This document shows, piece after piece, positions 1-8,302 of a stretch of DNA of 64,000 bases. The stretch covers positions 310,001 to 374,000 of the forward strand of contig NZ_REEZ01000004.1 of the NCBI RefSeq assembly GCF_003990445.1, given 5' to 3'. Every line of letters starts with the position of its first letter. The first letter of the stretch is position 1. Origin of the DNA: Pararhodobacter zhoushanensis (GTDB lineage: Bacteria; Pseudomonadota; Alphaproteobacteria; Rhodobacterales; Rhodobacteraceae). A program made the position numbers and the translations under genes. The notes beneath the pieces are model-generated. The model searched no databases and had not been told where the DNA came from. It worked only from the letters and a program-made list of their open reading frames with translations.

Positions 1-1
1 A

Positions 2-244
2 TGGATGGCGCTGCTCTGCGTCACCTCTGCCACCAGTCATTTCCTGCTGATCCGCGCGTATGAGGTTGCCGAGGCCAGTGCGATCCAGCCGTTCGCTTAC
101 CTGCAACTGGTCTTCGCCAGCACCATCGGGATCACCATCTTCAACGAAACACTACGCCCCAACGTTGCCGTCGGGGCGGTGATCGTGGTCTGCGCCGGGC
201 TGTTCACCCTGTGGCGCGCGCGGGTGGCGGAAGCCCGGCCTTAA
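2..244 (+). CDS. DMT/EamA-family transporter, C-terminal part (5' end outside window)
   Basis: The reading frame is open at the left edge, so only about the last 80 residues are visible. They form two to three hydrophobic helices with the pattern typical of the last EamA repeat: a helix rich in small residues, then the segment containing PFAYLQLVFAS, then a GAVIVVCAGLF helix, and a short basic cytoplasmic tail. EamA/DMT proteins are inner-membrane exporters or permeases of metabolites; the substrate cannot be told from this fragment. The gene converges on the next one, with the stop codons overlapping by a few bases. Confidence 0.75.
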   Translation, partial: WMALLCVTSATSHFLLIRAYEVAEASAIQPFAYLQLVFASTIGITIFNETLRPNVAVGAVIVVCAGLFTLWRARVAEARP

Positions 245-552
245 CCGCTGGTGCAGAGCTGCTCGGCCAGCGCACCAAAAGCACGGTAGCGGGCCCAGAA
301 TTCATTGTCTGCCCGGGTCGGTGACATGCGCACCGTCTGTGCCTCATCGGGATCGGTGAAAAAGCGCGCGGCGCGGCGCTGTTCCGACCGGGTCAGCGTG
401 CGGTCGGCGGCGGCGTCGATGCAGCGGCACAATTCGCGGTTCGACTGACGACGTTCCGAGTCATTGCAGGCGCGCTCGACCGGGCCAGCAAATGCGGTGG
501 CCGGAGCCAAGGTTACAACCGCAAGAAATGCGGCGCTCAACAGATATTTCAT
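241..552 (-). CDS. Small exported protein of unknown function
   Basis: A 103-residue protein starting with a clear Sec signal peptide (MKYLLSAAFLAVVTLAPATAFA, cleavage probably after residue 22). The mature part is hydrophilic, with three cysteines: one in VERACNDSERR, one in the NRELCRCID segment and one near the C-terminus, besides a second in the CRC pair. It contains many Arg residues. Similar short periplasmic proteins are common in Rhodobacterales and are often labelled arginine transporter without evidence; I do not accept that function. The gene stands alone, convergent with the DMT transporter and divergent from the GMC oxidoreductase. Confidence 0.7.
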   Translation of the reverse strand: MKYLLSAAFLAVVTLAPATAFAGPVERACNDSERRQSNRELCRCIDAAADRTLTRSEQRRAARFFTDPDEAQTVRMSPTRADNEFWARYRAFGALAEQLCTSG

Positions 553-589
553 AGATGCCTCGTTCTGGAGTGCAGCCCTTGGCAGGCCG

Positions 590-630
590 TCTTAACAACG
601 CGTTATAACACTACGTTAAATATACCAAAA
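590..630. promoter_or_regulatory. AT-rich divergent promoter region (tentative)
   Basis: The 200-base space between the small exported protein and the GMC oxidoreductase contains a short AT-rich island, unusual in this GC-rich window, with the palindrome GTTATAAC at 602-609 and TTAAATATACC shortly after. It is the natural place for divergent promoters, but no -35/-10 pair with good spacing stands out. Confidence 0.3.
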
Positions 631-753
631 ATGCGGTATCGGGACAACCGCTAGCACTGGTATCGGCGGGTTTCCCCGCCGCAAAATCAGGGTCGCTGCG
701 TGATTGCACGCGAATCGCCCTCTGCTAATCTTACCATAACTTCGGGGGGAACC

Positions 754-2337
754 ATGGCGGATTGGGACTATATCATCGTGGGCGCGGGCAGCGCCGGGGC
801 CGTTCTGGCCAATCGCCTGAGTGCCAGGCACCGGGTGCTGTTGCTCGAGGCCGGGGGCAGCGACAATTACCTCTGGGTGCATATCCCCGTCGGTTATCTC
901 TACTGCATCGACAACCCCCGCACCGACTGGCAGTTGCGCACCGCCGCCGAGCCGGGTCTGAACGGCCGCTCGCTGCTCTATCCACGCGGCAAGGTGCTGG
1001 GTGGCTGCTCGTCGATCAACGGCATGCTCTATCTGCGCGGACAGGCGGCGGATTATGACCAATGGCGGCAGGCGGGGAATACCGGCTGGGGCTGGGATGA
1101 TGTGCTGCCGTTCTTCAAGAAGCACGAGGATTACGCCGCGGGCGATCCCGGTGAGATGCACGGCACCGGCGGCGAATGGCGGGTCGAGAATCAGCGACTG
1201 CGCTGGGATATCCTCGATGATTGGGCGAAGGCGGCGCAAGAGGTGGGCATCCCTGCGGTACAGGATTTCAACACCGGCGATAATGAGGGCGTGGCCTATT
1301 TCAAGGTCAACCAACGCTCGGGCTGGCGCTGGAACACGGCTAAGGCGTTCCTGCGCCCGGCGCGGCGCTCGGGCAATCTGCAGATCCATACCGGCGCGCA
1401 GGCTACCGGGCTGATCTTTGACGGCACCCGCTGCGTGGGCGTTCGATACCTGCGCGACGGCCACCCGACCGAAGCGCGCGCCGCGGCCGAGGTTATCCTG
1501 TCGGCAGGGTCCATCGGGTCGACCCAATTGCTGCAACTGGCGGGGATCGGCCCGGCCGAGCGGCTGCAGGCGTTGGGAATCGCGCCGCGCCGTGACTGCG
1601 ACGCGGGGGAAAACCTGCAAGACCACCTGCAACTGCGGCTTGCTTACAAGGTCACCGGGGGCAAGACACTGAACACCATGGCCAATTCTCTGGTCGGTAA
1701 GGCCCTGATCGCGGCGCAATACGCGCTGATGCGGTCGGGTCCGATGTCGATGGCGCCCAGCCAGCTGGGGGCCTTTGCCCGCTCGGGCCCTGACGTGGAT
1801 CGCGCGGATCTGGAGTACCATGTGCAACCGCTCAGCCTGGACGCTTTCGGTCAGCCGCCGCACTCCTTCCCAGCGATCACCGCCAGCGTCTGCAACCTGC
1901 GTCCCGAAAGCCGTGGGCATGTGCGCATCGCCTCGACCGATGCGCGGGAAGCGCCAGTCATCGCGCCCAATTACCTGAGCGCCGCCGCTGACCGCCGCGT
2001 GGCCGCTGCGTCGATTCGCCTGACGCGGCGGATCATGGCGGCACCGGCCATGGCGCGTTATGCGCCTGACGAGTTCAAGCCCGGCCCACAGGCGCAAAGC
2101 GAAGATGACCTGATCCGCGCCGCCGGCGAGATCGGCACAACCATCTTTCACCCGGTGGGCACCTGTCGGATGGGCACCGATCCGCGCGCGGTGGTCGGGC
2201 CGGACCTGCGGGTGAACGGGGTGCAGGGGCTGCGGGTGGTGGATGCGTCCGTGATGCCGACCATCCCGTCAGGCAACACCAATTCGCCCACCCTCATGAT
2301 CGCCGAAAAAGCCGCTGCGATGATTTTGGCAGGGTAG
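754..2337 (+). CDS. GMC-family FAD-dependent alcohol oxidoreductase
   Basis: A 527-residue enzyme of the glucose-methanol-choline family, which oxidises alcohols to aldehydes using FAD. The N-terminal dinucleotide-binding motif IIVGAGSAGAVLANRLS sits at about residues 6-22, the GMC signature [20 protein letters not shown] near residue 78, and the active-site segment FHPVGTCRMG near residue 470. The C-terminus has the usual GNTNSPTLMIAEKAA motif. I chose the ATG at 754 because GGGGGGA lies just upstream and the fold starts right after it; an upstream in-frame start at 700 has no ribosome site. It is monocistronic. The true alcohol substrate is unknown; choline dehydrogenase would be an over-call. 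Confidence 0.88.
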   Translation: MADWDYIIVGAGSAGAVLANRLSARHRVLLLEAGGSDNYLWVHIPVGYLYCIDNPRTDWQLRTAAEPGLNGRSLLYPRGKVLGGCSSINGMLYLRGQAADYDQWRQAGNTGWGWDDVLPFFKKHEDYAAGDPGEMHGTGGEWRVENQRLRWDILDDWAKAAQEVGIPAVQDFNTGDNEGVAYFKVNQRSGWRWNTAKAFLRPARRSGNLQIHTGAQATGLIFDGTRCVGVRYLRDGHPTEARAAAEVILSAGSIGSTQLLQLAGIGPAERLQALGIAPRRDCDAGENLQDHLQLRLAYKVTGGKTLNTMANSLVGKALIAAQYALMRSGPMSMAPSQLGAFARSGPDVDRADLEYHVQPLSLDAFGQPPHSFPAITASVCNLRPESRGHVRIASTDAREAPVIAPNYLSAAADRRVAAASIRLTRRIMAAPAMARYAPDEFKPGPQAQSEDDLIRAAGEIGTTIFHPVGTCRMGTDPRAVVGPDLRVNGVQGLRVVDASVMPTIPSGNTNSPTLMIAEKAAAMILAG

Positions 2338-2339
2338 AA

Positions 2340-2400
2340 GGGGGCTAGCCCCCTCGGCGCGTTCCGCGCCTCACCCCCAGGATATTTAACAGAGCAAAGA
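2340..2400 (+). repeat. Hairpins plus dispersed repeat core, copy D
   Basis: Directly after the GMC gene come a perfect 14-base palindrome GGGGGCTAGCCCCC (2340-2353) and a hairpin GGCGCG-TTC-CGCGCC (2356-2370). Then comes CACCCCCAGGATATTTAACAG, a variant of the core repeated at 2440-2460 (minus), 7680-7710 and 12892-12920. It probably ends transcription of the GMC gene. Confidence 0.6.
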
Positions 2401-2424
2401 GGGGCGGTTAACGATTTGTTAACG

Positions 2425-2507
2425 CCACATTTTCTGTCTGAAAATATCCTCGGGGGGTGAATTCGGCGTCAGCCGAAGAGGGGGGCGGAAAGCCCCCCTT
2501 GCCCGTC
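2425..2507 (-). repeat. 83-base dispersed intergenic repeat, copy A
   Basis: Read on the minus strand this segment matches 12844-12926 at 78 of 83 positions by my alignment. It lies immediately after the stop of the Lrp-family gene. It contains a GGGGGGC/GCCCCCC-type hairpin, then TTCGGC-TGAC-GCCGAA, then the core CACCCCCCGAGGATATTT. The hairpins suggest a terminator, while the conservation of the downstream core suggests a mobile or REP-like intergenic element. Confidence 0.75.
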
Positions 2508-2508
2508 C

Positions 2509-2964
2509 CTACAGGGGAAGTCCGGCGAAGGTCTTGAGCTGGTTCATCACGATCTGGCTCTGCACCCGTGACACCGCCGGATGTGGTAGGAGCCGCTCGT
2601 GGATCAGCACGTTCAGCGCCCCGAGATCCGCACACCAGACGCGCAGCAGGTAATCGGCCTCGCCGGTCAGGGTCCAGACGCTGACCACCTCGGGCAGCGT
2701 GCCCAGCAGCCGCTCGAAGCTTTTGGCGCGGTCGGGGGTGTGGGTGGCCATCTGCACCTGCACAAAGGCCTGCACACTCAGCCCCACCCGGGCCGGGTCC
2801 AGCCGGGCGGCGTAGCTGATGACATAGCCCTCGGCCTCAAGCCGGGCACGGCGGCGGGCGGCCTGGCTGGGGGACAGGTTGATGCGCGCGCCAAGCTCTT
2901 GCGCGGTGAGCATTGCGTCGGTCTGGATCAGTGCCAGAATGCGCGCATCTGTTTCGTCGATCAT
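2509..2964 (-). CDS. Lrp/AsnC-family transcriptional regulator
   Basis: A 151-residue protein with an N-terminal winged helix-turn-helix (residues about 4-60, opening MIDETDARILALIQ and including INLSPSQAARRRARLEAEGYV) and a C-terminal RAM/ligand-binding domain (about 65-145, with the SVWTLTGEADYLLRV segment typical of the family). I prefer the internal Met at 2964 over the start at 2979 because family members begin two to three residues before the D-x-x-D-xx-IL helix. It is divergent from hppD, and Lrp-type regulators next to tyrosine- and phenylalanine-degradation genes commonly control them, so hppD is the likely target. Direct evidence of binding is lacking. Confidence 0.88.
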   Translation of the reverse strand: MIDETDARILALIQTDAMLTAQELGARINLSPSQAARRRARLEAEGYVISYAARLDPARVGLSVQAFVQVQMATHTPDRAKSFERLLGTLPEVVSVWTLTGEADYLLRVWCADLGALNVLIHERLLPHPAVSRVQSQIVMNQLKTFAGLPL

Positions 2965-3097
2965 GACAGTCCATCGCACTAAAGTGGCAAAATTCGCATA
3001 TCACGCGCATCACCCGCCGCCACACTGCCTCAGTTCGCGCCCCGCGCGCAAGCCATGCGTCCTAAGATGCACCCAACACGCATCATAGGAGAACGTC

Positions 3098-4192
3098 ATG
3101 GGCCCTTTCCCGCATAACGCCCCGCGCGCCACGATCAGCGAAAGCAACCCCGCCGGCACCGACGGGTTCGAGTTCGTCGAATTCGCGCATCCCGAGCCCG
3201 AGACGCTGCGCACCCTTTTCGCCAAGATGGGCTATGAGAAGGTCGCCACCCACAAGACCAAGGCGATCGAGCTGTGGCAGCAGGGCGACATCACCTATGT
3301 GCTGAACGACGAACCCGGCAGCCACGCCCGCGCTTTCGTGGAAGAGCACGGCCCCTGCGCCCCCTCGATGGGCTGGCGTGTTGTCGATGCCCAGCACGCC
3401 TTTGACCACGCTGTCGCCAAGGGGGCCGAGCCCTACACCGGCCCCGGCAAGACCATGGATGTGCCCGCGATCAAGGGGATCGGTGGCAGCCTGATCTATT
3501 TCGTCGATCAGTATTGGGATGCCTCGCCCTATAACGCTGAATTCGACTGGATCGAGACGGCGCATCCGCAGGGCGTGGGCTTCTTCTACCTCGATCACCT
3601 GACCCACAACGTCCACAAGGGCAACATGGACGTCTGGTTCAAGTTCTACGGCGATCTGTTCAACTTCCGTGAGATCCGTTTCTTCGACATTGCCGGCAAG
3701 TTCACCGGCCTGACCAGCCGCGCCCTGACCTCGCCCTGCGGGCGTATCCGCATTCCGATCAACGAGGATCGCGGCGAGACCGGGCAGATCGTCGAATACC
3801 TCAAGCGCTACAAGGGTGAGGGCATTCAGCACATCGCCGTCGGTTCCGAGGATATCTACAGCGCCACCGACGCGATCGCCGAGCGGGGCATCAAGTTCAT
3901 GCCCGCCCCGCCGCATGCCTATTACGAGCTGAGCAAGGACCGCGTCACCGGCCATCAGGAGCCGCTGGATCAGATGGAGAAGCACGGTATCCTGATCGAC
4001 GGTGAAGGGGTGGTAGATGGCGGCGAGACACGCATCCTGCTGCAGATCTTCTCGAAGACCGTGATCGGGCCGATCTTCTTTGAATTCATCCAGCGCAAAG
4101 GCGATGACGGCTTTGGCGAGGGTAACTTCAAGGCGCTGTTTGAATCCATCGAACAGGATCAGATCGAGCGCGGCGTTCTGAAAGCCAGCTGA
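3098..4192 (+). CDS. hppD: 4-hydroxyphenylpyruvate dioxygenase
   Basis: A 364-residue non-haem iron dioxygenase that converts 4-hydroxyphenylpyruvate to homogentisate in tyrosine catabolism, in the cytoplasm. Two vicinal-oxygen-chelate domains are visible. The iron ligands are recognisable as His167 in LDHLTHNV, His245 in GIQHIAVG and Glu329 in FFEFIQRKG. The characteristic C-terminal GFGEGNFKALFESIE is intact. Length is normal for the bacterial enzyme. AGGAGA lies just before the ATG. No homogentisate dioxygenase or fumarylacetoacetase is beside it, so the rest of the pathway must be elsewhere; the adjacent Lrp-type gene is the probable regulator. Confidence 0.96.
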   Translation: MGPFPHNAPRATISESNPAGTDGFEFVEFAHPEPETLRTLFAKMGYEKVATHKTKAIELWQQGDITYVLNDEPGSHARAFVEEHGPCAPSMGWRVVDAQHAFDHAVAKGAEPYTGPGKTMDVPAIKGIGGSLIYFVDQYWDASPYNAEFDWIETAHPQGVGFFYLDHLTHNVHKGNMDVWFKFYGDLFNFREIRFFDIAGKFTGLTSRALTSPCGRIRIPINEDRGETGQIVEYLKRYKGEGIQHIAVGSEDIYSATDAIAERGIKFMPAPPHAYYELSKDRVTGHQEPLDQMEKHGILIDGEGVVDGGETRILLQIFSKTVIGPIFFEFIQRKGDDGFGEGNFKALFESIEQDQIERGVLKAS

Positions 4193-4199
4193 TCGGGCG

Positions 4200-4236
4200 G
4201 GGCACAGAGGGTCGCACGCCTTGCCCTCTGTGCCCG
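4200..4236 (+). terminator. Strong hairpin after hppD
   Basis: A perfect 12-base-pair stem, GGGCACAGAGGG (4200-4211) with CCCTCTGTGCCC (4224-4235), starts seven bases after the hppD stop. There is no T-run, so it may be a Rho-assisted terminator or an mRNA-stabilising structure. Confidence 0.6.
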
Positions 4237-4360
4237 TTCACCCGCCGACGATCTTTATGTTTGATTTCTGAAGCGAGTCAGGCATCCTTTCCCCAGCGTC
4301 GGAACAACCGACGGCAGAGCGACGTCTCTGACACGATAAAAGTCCTTGGGAGGATACCTT

Positions 4361-5374
4361 ATGCTGAAGACCCTGACCCGCGTCGCCGCGGTGGCTGTTG
4401 CCATGTCTGCGCCCTTTGCAGCGACTGCCCAGAACACGCCGCGCGCCTATGTGCTGACCACTGCCGGAACCGGCGGCACCTATTATCCGGTCGGCGTGGC
4501 GCTGGCGACGCTGGCCAAGATCCACCTGCAAAACTCGCAAGGCATGGACATGTCGGCGATCTCGTCCGCCGGTTCGGGCGAGAACGTCGTGCTGATGCGC
4601 GAAAATCAGGCGCAATTCGCCATTCTTCAGGGTCTCTTCGGCGCCTGGGCCCGCAACGGCACTGGCGCGCTGGAAGAGGCCGGACCGCAGGAAAACCTGC
4701 GCTCGATTGCGCTTCTGTGGCCGAACGTCGAGCATTACGTTCTGCGCACCTCGATGGCGCCGACCGGCACTGTCGCTGATCTGCAAGAATTCAGCGGCAC
4801 CTTCAGCCTTGGCGCGCGCAACTCGGGCAACGAGTTCTCGAACAAGTTCATGCTGGAGAATTTCGGCATCGACTGGACCCAGTGGAATCAGGTGTATCAG
4901 GGCTTTGGCCCCTCGGTTGACGGGATGATCAACAGCACCATCGACGGCACGATCATCGGCTCGGGCGTTGGCGTCAGCACGATGACGCAGGTTGCGGCGC
5001 AGATGGGCGATGATGTCACCCTGCTGAACATCACCGATGAGCAGATGGCGGCCATGGATGGCGGCGCGGGGCTGTATTTCCGCTTCACCATTCCGGGCGG
5101 CACCTATCCGGGTATCGACGCCGATACGCAGACCATCGCGCAGCCGAACTTTCTGGCGGTGAATGCCGATGTGCCCGAAGAGGATGTCTATCTCTTCACC
5201 CGCACGATCTATGAAAACCTCGCCTTCCTGTGCAACATCCACCGCGCGACCTGCGACATGTCGCTGGACAATGCCATGTCGGGCCTGCCGCTGACCCTGC
5301 ATCCGGGTGCCGCGCGCTATTATGAAGAGGCCGGGCTGACCATCCCCGCCAACATCGCCCCCGTCGCCGAGTGA
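4361..5374 (+). CDS. TAXI-family TRAP transporter solute-binding protein (system 1)
   Basis: A 337-residue periplasmic receptor of a tripartite ATP-independent transporter. The signal peptide covers about residues 1-23 (MLKTLTRVAAVAVAMSAPFAATAQ). The mature N-terminus has the TAXI hallmark TAGTGGTYYPVGVALATL and the following SSAGSGENVVLMRENQAQFAILQG. The ATG at 4361 is preceded by GGGAGGA at ideal spacing, while an upstream TTG has no such site. The fused permease follows after a hairpin. The ligand is not predictable; TAXI systems carry dicarboxylates, amino acids and other organic acids. Confidence 0.92.
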   Translation: MLKTLTRVAAVAVAMSAPFAATAQNTPRAYVLTTAGTGGTYYPVGVALATLAKIHLQNSQGMDMSAISSAGSGENVVLMRENQAQFAILQGLFGAWARNGTGALEEAGPQENLRSIALLWPNVEHYVLRTSMAPTGTVADLQEFSGTFSLGARNSGNEFSNKFMLENFGIDWTQWNQVYQGFGPSVDGMINSTIDGTIIGSGVGVSTMTQVAAQMGDDVTLLNITDEQMAAMDGGAGLYFRFTIPGGTYPGIDADTQTIAQPNFLAVNADVPEEDVYLFTRTIYENLAFLCNIHRATCDMSLDNAMSGLPLTLHPGAARYYEEAGLTIPANIAPVAE

Positions 5375-5398
5375 CCGGCGCTCACCGCTGACGCTGAG

Positions 5399-5423
5399 CC
5401 GCCGCGCGTTCCCCGCGCGGCGG
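5399..5423 (+). terminator. Hairpin between TRAP receptor and permease genes (attenuator)
   Basis: CCGCCGCGCG (5399-5408) pairs perfectly with CGCGCGGCGG (5414-5423). There is only a weak T-rich tail (TGTTTGTGCTT). The position suggests partial termination or 3'-end protection, giving more receptor than permease. Confidence 0.5.
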
Positions 5424-5448
5424 TGTTTGTGCTTACCGCGAGGGTGCC

Positions 5449-7614
5449 ATGTCCCGATCCCCCGATGCCGCCGCCGCTCCGGCTGCCCCCGAACCCGCAG
5501 TCAATGAGGCGCTCGATACCGGCGAAGAAGTCAATCTGCGGATGCGCCCGGCGGGCAGCCTGCCGGGGCGTGTCGCCTTCTGGTTCGGTGTCGCGCTGTC
5601 GCTGTTCCACATCTGGATGAACACGCTGGGCACATGGCCCGAGCTGTGGCAGGCCTGCTTCCACTTCGCGGGGTTCGGCTTTCTGTGTGCGCTGCTCTAT
5701 CCGGCTTTCGCCGCCACGACCGAACGCGGCAGGCGCTGGGTGCTGGGGCTGGATGTGGTGCTGGGCCTCGGTGCGCTGTCGCTGTTCGCCTATCTCTATT
5801 TCAACGAGCTGAGCTTCTATTCCCGCCAGCAAACCACCGGCTTTGCCTGGTATGACTGGCTGTTCACCGGGATCGCGCTGCTGCTTGCCATCGAATTCAC
5901 CCGCCGCACGACGGGCTGGGTGATCCCGATCCTGATCATCCTCAGCTTTACCTATGTCACCCTGTGGGGTCGCTGGGTGCCCGGGATGCTGACTTTTGCC
6001 GGGCTGCGCTCGGACACCATGCTGTTTCGGATTTTCTATACCGATGACGGGATGTTCGGCACGGTCGGGCGGATCTCGTCATCCTATGTGTTCATGTTCA
6101 TTCTGTTCGGTGCCTTCCTGCTGCGTTCGGGCGCCGGGCATTTCATCATCGACTTCGCACAGGTGCTGGCGCGGCGGATGGTCGGCGGGCCGGGGCTGGT
6201 GGCGGTGATCGGCTCGGGGCTGATGGGCACGATTTCCGGCTCGGCGGTGGCCAATACGGTCAGCACCGGCACCATCACCATCCCCTTGATGAAGCGCGCC
6301 GGGATGCCCGCGCAGACCGCCGCGGCGACCGAGGCCGCAGCCTCGACCGGCGGGCAGATCATGCCGCCGATCATGGGGGCGGGGGCCTTTGTGATGGCCT
6401 CGTTCACGCAGGTGCCCTACCTGACCATCGCCGCCGTGTCGGTGATCCCGGCGATCCTGTATTTCGTCTCGATCGCGTTCTACGTCCGCATCACGGCCAA
6501 ACGCCTGAACCTGAAACCGCAGACCGATGAGGTTATGAAGACGTTGGGACAGGTGCTGCGCGAGAATGGTCTGGCGTTCTTTGTGCCGATCGGCGTTTTG
6601 GTCGGGCTGATGATCTGGGGCTATACCCCGACCTATGCCGCCGGTTTCGCCATCCTTGCCGTGATCGTGGCCAGCTGGCTGACCAAGAACCCGATGGGTC
6701 CAAGGGCGGTGCTGGAAGCGCTGGCACTGGGCGCGCGCAACATGGTGATGACGGCGGTGCTGCTGATCGCCATCGGCGTGGTGATCACGGCGGTGACGCT
6801 GTCAGGCGTCGGCAACACGTTTTCGCTGATGATCGACGAATGGTCCGGCGGCTCGGTGTTGATCGCGATCATGCTGATCGCGCTGGCCTCGCTGGTGCTG
6901 GGAATGGGGCTGCCCGTGACGGCGGCCTATATCGTTGTCGCCACGCTCAGCGCGCCTGCACTGGCCGATATGATCCTGCGGTCCGAGGTGATCGACATGA
7001 TCGCCATGGGCACCATCGGACCGGGACCGGGGGCAATGCTGATGCTGGGCTCGCCGGAGCACGCGGCGGCGATCGGGCAGCCGATGGACCCGGGGCTGGC
7101 GGCGCAGATCCTGTCTGCGGCACCCATCGAGTTCAGCCGGATGATCACCGAACAATCCCTCGCCCCGCAGGCGATTACCGCAGCGTTTCTGGCAGCGCAT
7201 CTGATCGTGTTCTGGCTGTCGCAGGACAGCTCGGTCACGCCGCCCGTGTGCCTGACCGCCTTTGCGGCCGCCGCGATTGCGGGGTCGCGACCGATGGCGA
7301 CCGGGTTCACGGCGTGGAAGATGGCCAAGGGGCTTTACATTGTCCCGCTGCTCTTTGCCTTCTCACCGCTTTTGTCGGGAACGATCTGGCAGCAACTGGA
7401 GATCGCGGTCTTCACCATCGCCGCGCTCTACGCGCTGGCGGCTGCATTCGAGGGGCATATGGAAGCGCCGATTGGCTGGCCGATGCGCGTGGTGCTGCTG
7501 GGCCTGTGCGCGGTGCTGATATGGCCGGTGCAGGAATGGGAGCATTACGCGGCGCTGGTGGTGTTTGGCGTGCTGCTGGCGTGGAACGTTCGGCAGGACC
7601 GCGCGGCGGCGTAG
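5449..7614 (+). CDS. TAXI-type TRAP transporter fused permease (system 1)
   Basis: A 721-residue polytopic inner-membrane protein in which the small (DctQ-like) and large (DctM-like) TRAP subunits are fused. After a hydrophilic N-terminus of about 45 residues, the first helices (about 45-150) correspond to the small subunit. The rest contains the DctM signatures GSGLMGTISGSAVANTVSTG, AAASTGGQIMPPIMGAGAFVMA and GMGLPVTAAYIVVA, and later SQDSSVTPPVCLTAFAAAAIA. It uses an ion gradient to import the ligand delivered by the upstream receptor. Confidence 0.93.
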   Translation: MSRSPDAAAAPAAPEPAVNEALDTGEEVNLRMRPAGSLPGRVAFWFGVALSLFHIWMNTLGTWPELWQACFHFAGFGFLCALLYPAFAATTERGRRWVLGLDVVLGLGALSLFAYLYFNELSFYSRQQTTGFAWYDWLFTGIALLLAIEFTRRTTGWVIPILIILSFTYVTLWGRWVPGMLTFAGLRSDTMLFRIFYTDDGMFGTVGRISSSYVFMFILFGAFLLRSGAGHFIIDFAQVLARRMVGGPGLVAVIGSGLMGTISGSAVANTVSTGTITIPLMKRAGMPAQTAAATEAAASTGGQIMPPIMGAGAFVMASFTQVPYLTIAAVSVIPAILYFVSIAFYVRITAKRLNLKPQTDEVMKTLGQVLRENGLAFFVPIGVLVGLMIWGYTPTYAAGFAILAVIVASWLTKNPMGPRAVLEALALGARNMVMTAVLLIAIGVVITAVTLSGVGNTFSLMIDEWSGGSVLIAIMLIALASLVLGMGLPVTAAYIVVATLSAPALADMILRSEVIDMIAMGTIGPGPGAMLMLGSPEHAAAIGQPMDPGLAAQILSAAPIEFSRMITEQSLAPQAITAAFLAAHLIVFWLSQDSSVTPPVCLTAFAAAAIAGSRPMATGFTAWKMAKGLYIVPLLFAFSPLLSGTIWQQLEIAVFTIAALYALAAAFEGHMEAPIGWPMRVVLLGLCAVLIWPVQEWEHYAALVVFGVLLAWNVRQDRAAA

Positions 7615-7615
7615 G

Positions 7616-7713
7616 GCGAGGGGCTGCTCGCCCCTCGCGCTCCCTCGCCAGAGGGGGGAGCACGCTCCCCCCTCTGGACACCCCCCGTGGATATTTACAG
7701 ACAGATGATCGCG
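7616..7713 (+). repeat. Two hairpins plus dispersed repeat core, copy C
   Basis: Right after the TRAP permease, GCGAGGGGC pairs with GCCCCTCGC (7616-7638) and CCAGAGGGGGGAG pairs perfectly with CTCCCCCCTCTGG (7648-7677). These are followed by CACCCCCCGTGGATATTTACAGACAGATGAT. The second, 13-base-pair stem is a likely terminator; the core is shared with copies A, B and D. Confidence 0.7.
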
Positions 7714-7732
7714 CGGACTGTCGTGAGATCCA

Positions 7733-8173
7733 TCAGGGGCGCAGATAGGCCCAGCCTTGTTGCTGCAGCTCGATCAGATGGACCGCGCCCGAGGGAACAA
7801 TCTGTGCCTCGGGCAGCAGGGAAATGTCGTGTCCGGCTTGCCGTTGCATGCCTTGCAGCGTGTTGTTGCAGGCCTGAAAGCTGATATTCTCGTGCTCCAG
7901 CGACATCTGGCTGATGCGGTCCGCCACCGGTGAGGTATCGGCGCGCAGCATGACCAGACCGGGGCCGTAGGTGACGATCTGGATCTCGACCTCTTCGCCC
8001 TGTTCTTCGTAATACTGGATGATGTTGTTGGCGTTGTTCAGCACCATGTTCATGCGGGCGGGGTCGTTTTCGTCCAGATGAATGGCGACGCGGTTGACTT
8101 CGGCCAGAGCGGCGAGCGGGGCAAGGATAAGCAGCGCGGCAAGGCCTGCGCCGCGCAGGGCGGTGGTGATCAT
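7733..8173 (-). CDS. Exported DsrE/DsrF-like protein
   Basis: A 146-residue protein with a signal peptide (about residues 1-24, ending LAALAE). The mature domain resembles the DsrE/YchN sulfur-relay fold: VNRVAIHLDENDPARMNMVLNNANNIIQYY, then a VEIQIVTYGPGLVML strand pair, and one cysteine in ISFQACNNTLQGM. Periplasmic members of this family are often linked to sulfur oxidation or thiol handling, but no sox genes are nearby, so the role is open. It lies downstream of the tandem GNAT gene on the same strand with a 129-base gap. Confidence 0.75.
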   Translation of the reverse strand: MITTALRGAGLAALLILAPLAALAEVNRVAIHLDENDPARMNMVLNNANNIIQYYEEQGEEVEIQIVTYGPGLVMLRADTSPVADRISQMSLEHENISFQACNNTLQGMQRQAGHDISLLPEAQIVPSGAVHLIELQQQGWAYLRP

Positions 8174-8302
8174 GGGGTGTGTCCTCCCGTGGGTGACACG
8201 CGTCCTCCCAAAACGCGTGGGGCCGATGTGGACCCAGTCGCAGGATAGGCACGAGACAGCAGGTTGCGCAATAAAGAGATGCGCATATACGAATGCACTT
8301 GG

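Noticed and set aside
241-552. Annotation as an arginine transporter
   Set aside because: The protein is a 103-residue exported protein with no membrane helices after the signal peptide. The name seen for similar proteins is not supported by any motif.
616-2151. Long open frame on the minus strand opposite the first GMC gene
   Set aside because: It is antisense to a convincing GMC enzyme, has low-complexity Arg/Ala/Gly composition and no recognisable domain. High-GC DNA commonly gives such mirror frames.
2403-2426. GGCGGTTAAC-GATTT-GTTAACGCC inverted repeat as a regulator site
   Set aside because: It lies downstream of the two convergent gene ends, beside the repeat elements, where an operator is not expected. 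I see no second copy in the window.
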